A DNA stretch of 64,000 nucleotides from Catenovulum maritimum (GTDB taxonomy: Bacteria > Pseudomonadota > Gammaproteobacteria > Enterobacterales > Alteromonadaceae): assembly GCF_001050375.1 (NCBI RefSeq), contig NZ_KQ130497.1, positions 1 to 64,000 on the forward strand, read 5' to 3'. This document shows, one piece after another, positions 59,360-64,000 of the stretch. A program made the translations under genes and the position numbers. Numbering within the stretch: position 1 is the stretch's first letter; every line of letters begins with the position of its first letter. The notes below the pieces were generated by a model. That model was not told the DNA's origin, did no database searches, and saw nothing but the letters and a program-made list of their open reading frames with translations.

Positions 59360-59839
59360 ATGATTAAAACAATTATATTTGGCAACTCTGGCTCTGGTAA
59401 ATCTACTCTAGCGGGTAAGTTAAGCACTAAGCACAAAGCTGCACATCTTGATTTAGATACCCTAGCTTGGCAAGCTGTTAATCCGCCGCAGCGAATGCAG
59501 ATTGATGAATCAGCTAACCTGATTCAAGATTTTTTAGCGCAAAATGACAACTGGGTTATAGAGGGGTGTTACTCGGACTTACTAACTCTGATCGCCCCTT
59601 TTGCTACTCAGGCTATTTTTATGAACCTGCCTGTAGCTGCTTGCGTTGAGAATGCTAAAATGCGCCCTTGGGAGCCACACAAATATAAAAGTAAAGCAGA
59701 TCAAGATGCCAATCTAGACATGCTTATCGCTTGGATTTCGCAATACACTGAACGTACTGACACTTTTTCTCAAATTGCTCACCAAAAATTATTTGATGAA
59801 TTTAACGGCGATAAACTTATGTACACTAAGAATACCTAA
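59360..59839 (+). CDS. Small P-loop NTPase, adenylate-kinase-like
   Basis: ATG 59360 follows AAGGGAT; upstream in-frame codons look non-coding. The Walker A GNSGSGKSTLAGKLS is at the N-terminus, HLDLDTLAW and NWVIEGCYSDLL follow. The 159-residue length fits P-loop kinases called adenylate-kinase- or shikimate-kinase-like in many genomes. The substrate is unknown. It has no obvious partner gene. Confidence 0.85.
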   Translation: MIKTIIFGNSGSGKSTLAGKLSTKHKAAHLDLDTLAWQAVNPPQRMQIDESANLIQDFLAQNDNWVIEGCYSDLLTLIAPFATQAIFMNLPVAACVENAKMRPWEPHKYKSKADQDANLDMLIAWISQYTERTDTFSQIAHQKLFDEFNGDKLMYTKNT

Positions 59840-59955
59840 TAAAACTTACCAGATTTTCGTATTTTTTAGGAATTGAGGCTAAATAAAAGCGATTTAGCAC
59901 AAGATTCTGCTATTTTATCACAGGCATCTTTGTATTTTTTATTACCCCTGCTACA

Positions 59956-59998
59956 TATAATGTTGTTAACAATGTGTTGTAGATTACCACTTGGTAAT
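59956..59998 (+). promoter_or_regulatory. Promoter with two palindromes upstream of the P450 operon
   Basis: A consensus TATAAT (59956-59961) is followed by TTGTTAACAA (59963-59972) at the predicted start of transcription and by ATTACCA-CT-TGGTAAT (59983-59998), a perfect 7-bp-arm palindrome. Their position suggests repression by a dimeric regulator not encoded next door. It also shows the coding start must lie downstream. Confidence 0.5.
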
Positions 59999-60022
59999 AA
60001 CAAATTTAGTGAGATGAATCTG

Positions 60023-61180
60023 ATGAAAAAGAGTAAATTAGCCGATCCTTTTGAACAAGCAAGACTTGAATCAGGCATAGGTAAAATGGATGACCAAAAT
60101 GATCCAGTGACTATGCTGTTAAGGTTAAAAGACGTACGTAAAACAGCGCATAATTGGAAAGTTTTTCAGTCAGGCGCTAAGCCTGGTCGTATCGTTGTGC
60201 CTTCTGAGGTTAATATACGAGATACTCGTCAGATCCCATTTGAAGTTGATCCGCCTGAACACGGTGACTATCGAAAACTGGTTGAACCTTGGTTTAAGCG
60301 ACCGCTAGAAGCAGATTATCAAGCCGCATTGACTAAGCAGATTAATGAAATTGTTGACGAAGCTTTATCTTTAGACGATATCGAAGTCGTTAGTGATTTT
60401 TCATTACGTTTACAGTCACGAGCATTGACCTTATTACTCAATACGCCATACAGCGAAGCCGACACTTGGATTGGTTGGGGTACGCATGTATTCAGAAGTG
60501 AAGGCGATTCGTTAGATGGTGATAAAGCCAATATTCTATATGACTATATAGATGAACAAATCGAACGAGCAAGTGAAAACCCAAGCGACGACTTATATTC
60601 AGTTTTATTAAATTCTGAGCTAAATGGCAGAAAACTGACCAAAGAAGAAGTTAAAGGCGTGATGATTTTAACTTTTGCAGGTGGTAGAGACACAGTTATC
60701 AATGCAGTGACGAATTCAATTGCTTATTTTGCTGAGCATCCAGAGTCGCTCGCTCGTTTAAATGACGAACCTGAAATAACAGGCAAAGCGGTTGAAGAGT
60801 TAATTCGCTATTTTTCGCCATTAACGCATATGGGTCGTGTTGTTACTGAAGATACGCAAGTTTGTGAACATGCAGCAAAAGCAGATTCTAGAGTTTCACT
60901 TTGCTGGGCTTCAGCTAACCGTGATGCATCTGTATTTGAAAATCCAAATGAAGTCGTATTGGACAGAAAATTAAATCCACATGTTGGTTTTGGTTTTAGT
61001 CATCACAACTGTTTGGGTGCAACGCATGCACGTCAAATTATGCAGATATTACTGACTAGCTTAGCGCAGAAAGTTAAATCAATTGATATTTTAGATTATG
61101 AAGAAAATATTGAAGATTTAGACCAATTTAAGCGCAAAGTTGGTTATGAAAAAATCAAAGTTAAATTTAATCCAAAATAA
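60023..61180 (+). CDS. Cytochrome P450, candidate 6-O-methyl-D-galactose demethylase
   Basis: The start at 60023 (or 60014, three codons earlier) is preferred because a promoter lies between the earlier ATG and this point. The I-helix motif is FAGGRDTVINAV, the ExxR motif is EELIRY, and the haem-thiolate loop is FGFSHHNCLGATHAR, where the usual second Gly of FGxGxHxCxG is Ser. The 386-residue soluble bacterial type needs a ferredoxin and reductase, both encoded next. Trios of this make in marine bacteria oxidatively demethylate 6-O-methyl-D-galactose from agar and porphyran. The assignment here rests on family resemblance and the sulfatase-rich context. Confidence 0.88.
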   Translation: MKKSKLADPFEQARLESGIGKMDDQNDPVTMLLRLKDVRKTAHNWKVFQSGAKPGRIVVPSEVNIRDTRQIPFEVDPPEHGDYRKLVEPWFKRPLEADYQAALTKQINEIVDEALSLDDIEVVSDFSLRLQSRALTLLLNTPYSEADTWIGWGTHVFRSEGDSLDGDKANILYDYIDEQIERASENPSDDLYSVLLNSELNGRKLTKEEVKGVMILTFAGGRDTVINAVTNSIAYFAEHPESLARLNDEPEITGKAVEELIRYFSPLTHMGRVVTEDTQVCEHAAKADSRVSLCWASANRDASVFENPNEVVLDRKLNPHVGFGFSHHNCLGATHARQIMQILLTSLAQKVKSIDILDYEENIEDLDQFKRKVGYEKIKVKFNPK

Positions 61181-61236
61181 AGCCATAGTTTTGGCGTTAT
61201 ACATTCAGTTATTTACAAAGTTTTAAGAGGTTTACT

Positions 61237-61545
61237 ATGGCTAAAATTACATTTATTACAACCGATGAATCATCAATCACACTAGAAGCGACTTCAGGGT
61301 CAGTTATGGAGTTAGCAGTACAAAACAATGTTGCTGGCATTGATGGAGATTGTGGCGGGGTTTGTTCTTGCGCGACTTGTCACGTACATGTAGATCCTGC
61401 TCACTTAGATAAAACGGGTGATGCGAGCGAAATTGAAAAAGACATGCTTGAGCTTGACGATAATGCAAACGAATACAGCAGACTATGTTGTCAGTTAGAA
61501 GTATCAGATCAATTAGACGGTGTCATTTTGAGAGTTGCTCAATAA
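61237..61545 (+). CDS. [2Fe-2S] ferredoxin, adrenodoxin/putidaredoxin type
   Basis: The 102-residue protein has the cluster cysteines in DGDCGGVCSCATCHVHV (C-x5-C-x2-C) and RLCCQLEVSDQLDGV (the fourth). The DPAHLDKTG stretch and the acidic helix (EIEKDMLELDDNANEYSR) match P450 redox partners. AAGAGG lies upstream. It ferries electrons from the reductase at 61706 to the P450 at 60023. Confidence 0.95.
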   Translation: MAKITFITTDESSITLEATSGSVMELAVQNNVAGIDGDCGGVCSCATCHVHVDPAHLDKTGDASEIEKDMLELDDNANEYSRLCCQLEVSDQLDGVILRVAQ

Positions 61546-61552
61546 CCTAAGT

Positions 61553-61631
61553 AACCTGAATTCAGAATAAAGTTTTAAGTCTTTGTTAATGATTTCAATT
61601 TCTTAGCTAACTTCTTATCCGAGTTCAGGTT
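61553..61631. mobile_element. MITE, short copy d
   Basis: 79 bp with terminal AACCTGAATTCAGAATAAAG and TTATCCGAGTTCAGGTT. The centre is deleted relative to copies a and b. It splits the ferredoxin and reductase genes without harming either. Confidence 0.65.
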
Positions 61632-61705
61632 AAATTTCTTCTTTATTGCTTCTAGGTAACTAGGGGCAGTCTTCTTATTCGTGCTTCATTTGTTCAGGTT
61701 TTGTT

Positions 61706-62962
61706 ATGTCAGATAAATCATCGTTAGATCAAACATGTATCATCATTGGTGCAAGCCATGCTGGGGTTAATTTAGCTTTCTCTTTAAGAAAGGAAGGTTG
61801 GCAAGGTGAAATTAAGCTCTTTGATGCGGATCCAATTTTACCTTATCACAGACCACCTTTATCAAAAGCGTATTTAACCAGTGATGACGAGATTGATAAA
61901 AATGCACTGAAATCAGCTGAAAGTTATGACAAAGAAAATATCAACCTAAACCTAGGCGTTTCAGTAACTAAAATTGACGCTGAATCTGAACAGATTACCT
62001 TATCTGATAACACAGTACATGGTTACGATAAGCTTGTGATAGCGACAGGTGCAAGACCATTAATTCCACCTATCACTGGAATTGAAACTGCCACTCATTT
62101 ATACCCATTACGTACGGCACTAGATGTGAGTAATATTCGTAAAGCTTTTAACCAAAGCAAGCAAAAAAGAGTGGTTATTATAGGTGGTGGATATATAGGA
62201 TTAGAAACCGCAGCATCACTTAAAAAATTAGGTGCCAAAGTCACAGTATTAGAGCGCGAAGATAGAATACTGGCGCGTGTTACAGCACCGGAAATGTCAG
62301 CGTTTTTCGCTAAGCTACATGCCGATAATGACGTTGACGTTTTTACGGGTAAAAATGTAACCCAAATACAAAATTGTCAAAATGAGAACACAATTATTTG
62401 TGCTGATGGCAGTTCATACCAAGCTGATATCATTATTGTGGGCGTCGGCATTCGGGTCAATACAGAGTTAGCTGCTGATGCAGGTATTGAATTAGAAAAC
62501 GGCATTAAAGTGGATGAAACAACCGCAACTTCGGCTGCTAACATATACGCCATTGGTGACTGTAGTTACCACTACAACCCTCATTACGATCGATTTATTC
62601 GTTTAGAGTCGGTGCAAAATGCTGTTGACCAAGCCAAAACCGCAGCTGCTGCGATTAATGGTAAACAAGTCAAGTATGATACTTTACCTTGGTTTTGGTC
62701 AGATCAGCATGATGTAAAATTACAAATGGTGGGTTTGTCACAAGGCTATAATCAAATAGTGGTGCGACAGGAGCTAGACGCTGAAAATAAATTCTCTGTT
62801 TGGTATTTTGATAACGATACCTTGCTATCTGTAGATGCCGTCAATAATGCTAAGGCTTATGTTTTGGGCACTAAATTTATTAAATCATCGAGCAAACTAG
62901 ATAAAGCAAAATTAGCTGATGCTAATGTCGAACTTAAACCAGCTAATTTGATTCAAGATTAA
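61706..62962 (+). CDS. FAD/NAD(P)-dependent ferredoxin reductase
   Basis: A 418-residue rubredoxin/putidaredoxin-reductase-type enzyme. FAD motif IIGASHAGVNLAFSLRKEGW at the N-terminus, DKLVIATGARP, NAD motif VVIIGGGYIGLETAASLKKLGA near 150, IYAIGDCSYHYNPH near 280, and a C-terminal dimer/reductase domain (LPWFWSDQHDVKLQMVG). It takes electrons from NAD(P)H to the ferredoxin and so to the P450. The short MITE upstream separates it by about 160 nt from the ferredoxin gene. Confidence 0.95.
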   Translation: MSDKSSLDQTCIIIGASHAGVNLAFSLRKEGWQGEIKLFDADPILPYHRPPLSKAYLTSDDEIDKNALKSAESYDKENINLNLGVSVTKIDAESEQITLSDNTVHGYDKLVIATGARPLIPPITGIETATHLYPLRTALDVSNIRKAFNQSKQKRVVIIGGGYIGLETAASLKKLGAKVTVLEREDRILARVTAPEMSAFFAKLHADNDVDVFTGKNVTQIQNCQNENTIICADGSSYQADIIIVGVGIRVNTELAADAGIELENGIKVDETTATSAANIYAIGDCSYHYNPHYDRFIRLESVQNAVDQAKTAAAAINGKQVKYDTLPWFWSDQHDVKLQMVGLSQGYNQIVVRQELDAENKFSVWYFDNDTLLSVDAVNNAKAYVLGTKFIKSSSKLDKAKLADANVELKPANLIQD

Positions 62963-62969
62963 TCCCCAG

Positions 62970-63002
62970 CTAGCAAATTTACCCTAGGCTTAAATTTGCT
63001 AG
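62970..63002. terminator. Bidirectional terminator-like hairpin
   Basis: CTAGCAAATTTA (62970-62981) pairs with TAAATTTGCTAG (62991-63002), 12 bp perfect, between the convergent reductase and DUF924 genes. It overlaps the DUF924 stop. Confidence 0.6.
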
Positions 63003-63538
63003 AAAGATGAACCGGGCTGTTGTAAAAAGGCTAACTCTTCGGCCGTTGACTCACGACCTAAAATATTATTTCTGTGTGGGTAGCGGCCAAACTTATCGAT
63101 AATCTCTTTATGCTTTAACTCAAACTCATAATTTGAAGCTAAATTATTATCTTTAAATAATTTAACCGCAACTTGATGGATAGTTGCAGATTCGCTATGC
63201 ATGAAAGGCATATACAGAAAAGATTTTTGCTCCGGATTGAGTGACTGGTCTAAACCTAATGATATTGCTTCTTGGGATAAAACTAGCGCTATGCTGTCAG
63301 CTGAAAACGAATCCGGCTGGCCTCTATATATATTTCTAGAGAATTGATCTAACACTATAATTTCGGCTAATCTGCCTTGAATTGAAGTTCGCCAATGGTA
63401 GAGTTCGCCTCTTTTAGCTTGGTTTAAAGTCGCTAAAAATTGTGATTTTATTAACGAATCTAGCGCTTCATCTTTCACCCACCATTGTTTTGGCTCTAAT
63501 TGAGTAAACCAAAAATTGATTACGTCATCTGCTCGCAT
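62999..63538 (-). CDS. DUF924 family protein
   Basis: The 179-residue product has the family wording: VINFWFTQLEPKQWWVKDEALD, GRLAEIIVLDQFSRNIYRGQP, FLYMPFMHSES and KEIIDKFGRYPHRNNILGRES. It is a helical TPR-like fold, about the usual length. No function is established for the family. It stands alone, facing the P450 operon. Confidence 0.92.
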   Translation of the reverse strand: MRADDVINFWFTQLEPKQWWVKDEALDSLIKSQFLATLNQAKRGELYHWRTSIQGRLAEIIVLDQFSRNIYRGQPDSFSADSIALVLSQEAISLGLDQSLNPEQKSFLYMPFMHSESATIHQVAVKLFKDNNLASNYEFELKHKEIIDKFGRYPHRNNILGRESTAEELAFLQQPGSSF

Positions 63539-63688
63539 GATTATCTCTTGTCTTTGATGTGTCTACTTTCTCGCTAACGTTATTAAGAAAATTAGCTAGG
63601 ATGTGTATATTGACTTCGCTTGAATAATAGCAGTGCGGGGATAAATTGTTAGAGGAAATGATGAATTTTGAGATTAGGTTCGAATGAT

Positions 63689-63715
63689 GAAGTGCCACGA
63701 TAAAACTGGCACTTC
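63689..63715. terminator. Hairpin between DUF924 and the GH3-like gene
   Basis: GAAGTGCCA / TGGCACTTC, a 9-bp perfect stem with a 9-nt loop, 56 nt after the stop of the minus-strand gene that enters from the right edge. T-rich sequence is lacking on both sides. Confidence 0.45.
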
Positions 63716-63770
63716 AATATTCGATGCTATGCTTGTGACGCTAATGGCGTTTTCGCTTAGTCTGTTAAAC

Positions 63771-64000
63771 TTATTTTTTACAACCTTTATTGCCTGCAGG
63801 TAAAGAAACTAGGTTAACGTTAGCTATCTCTAATTCCATTTTCCCCTGAGTTGAAATGGCAAAAATATCGGTTAAATTAGCAAAATCAAATTTACCATTT
63901 TGGTTAAAACAATTAAGAGGTAAAACAAGAGCTGTCCACTCTGAAGTTGGTAATTGATCAAGTAATGGATTTAACGGCATATCGTTTTCACATTTATTTG
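63771..64000 (-). CDS. C-terminal part of a probable GH3 exo-glucosidase, cut by the window edge
   Basis: The frame is open to the right edge. The visible residues (SEWTALVLPLNCFNQNGKFDFANLTDIFAIST and LEIANVNLVSLP) match the end of the ExoP galactose-binding-like domain that closes GH3 enzymes such as exo-1,3/1,4-beta-glucanase. An upstream Cys (NKCEND) also fits. The catalytic part is not in the window, so the GH3 call is an inference. The same kind of domain seems to be repeated in the GH16 protein at 24397. Confidence 0.5.
   Translation of the reverse strand, partial: NKCENDMPLNPLLDQLPTSEWTALVLPLNCFNQNGKFDFANLTDIFAISTQGKMELEIANVNLVSLPAGNKGCKK

Noticed and set aside
59873-60022. Longer N-terminus for the P450 (start at 59873)
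   Set aside because: The segment is not P450-like, and a consensus -10 box and palindromes lie within it.

Overview
The window looks like a chromosomal segment of a marine, alga-associated gammaproteobacterium of the Alteromonadales, with a Catenovulum/Paraglaciecola-like flavour. This rests on moderately AT-rich DNA, many sulfatase and carbohydrate-utilisation genes, a TonB-dependent receptor grouped with tryptophan halogenase, SapC and cupin genes, a GlyGly-CTERM surface protein and a Vibrio-type HigBA2 module. The genus cannot be fixed from sequence reading alone. I saw no rRNA, tRNA, CRISPR array, integrase or transposase gene.

Layout. 1-0.9 kb: C-terminal part of an S1 sulfatase cut by the window edge. 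0.9-4.1 kb: accessory DNA with a HigB2/HigA2 toxin-antitoxin pair between dispersed repeats, then an ECF sigma/anti-sigma pair and a MITE. 4.1-10.4 kb: a periplasmic cytochrome c with a duplicated N-terminal module, then a 1420-residue surface protein. 10.4-17.8 kb: a second accessory island with the same repeats, a second MITE, an orphan XRE regulator, and the ruins of an Rhs polymorphic-toxin locus. Two toxin-immunity modules survive there (Ntox44-like and JAMM-like), followed by small membrane proteins. 17.8-27.0 kb (minus strand): cupin, SapC, tryptophan halogenase, TonB-dependent receptor and a GH16 lipoprotein with three near-identical C-terminal modules. 27.6-35.9 kb: a LacI regulator with AAGCGCTT-type operators. 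It is divergent from a tight five-gene operon encoding a Tat-exported FAD oxidoreductase, a putatively flavinylated periplasmic protein, an ECF sigma factor, a FecR-LamG transmembrane protein and a sulfatase. 36-41 kb: a solute-binding-like protein, a fatty acid hydroxylase-like membrane protein, and a Fur-box-preceded imelysin plus di-heme oxidoreductase pair. 41-44 kb: a MASE1 hybrid histidine kinase.

44.7-58.4 kb is a complete Wzx/Wzy-type exopolysaccharide operon. It holds an initiating phosphoglycosyltransferase, a WecG/TagA transferase, two GT4 enzymes, a sulfotransferase, polymerase, flippase, acyltransferase, outer-membrane barrel, Wza-like exporter, Wzc-like tyrosine kinase and a PHP-type phosphatase. 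The sulfotransferase suggests a sulfated exopolysaccharide. 58.3-59.8 kb holds small accessory genes. 59.9-63.0 kb is a cytochrome P450, [2Fe-2S] ferredoxin and ferredoxin reductase trio. It resembles the system known to remove the methyl group of 6-O-methyl-D-galactose from agar and porphyran. The window ends with a DUF924 protein and the C-terminus of a probable GH3 enzyme.

The carbohydrate genes fit together as a degradation programme: surface GH16 and TonB receptor, periplasmic sulfatases and flavin oxidoreductase, cytosolic P450 demethylase and GH3. It appears to be controlled by LacI-type operators and by a sigma/FecR sensor. The candidate least explained by known systems is the 28,971-35,882 operon, which joins a FAD oxidoreductase carrying a discoidin-like domain to a DGFSGAT-type flavinylation-motif protein and a FecR-LamG sensor.
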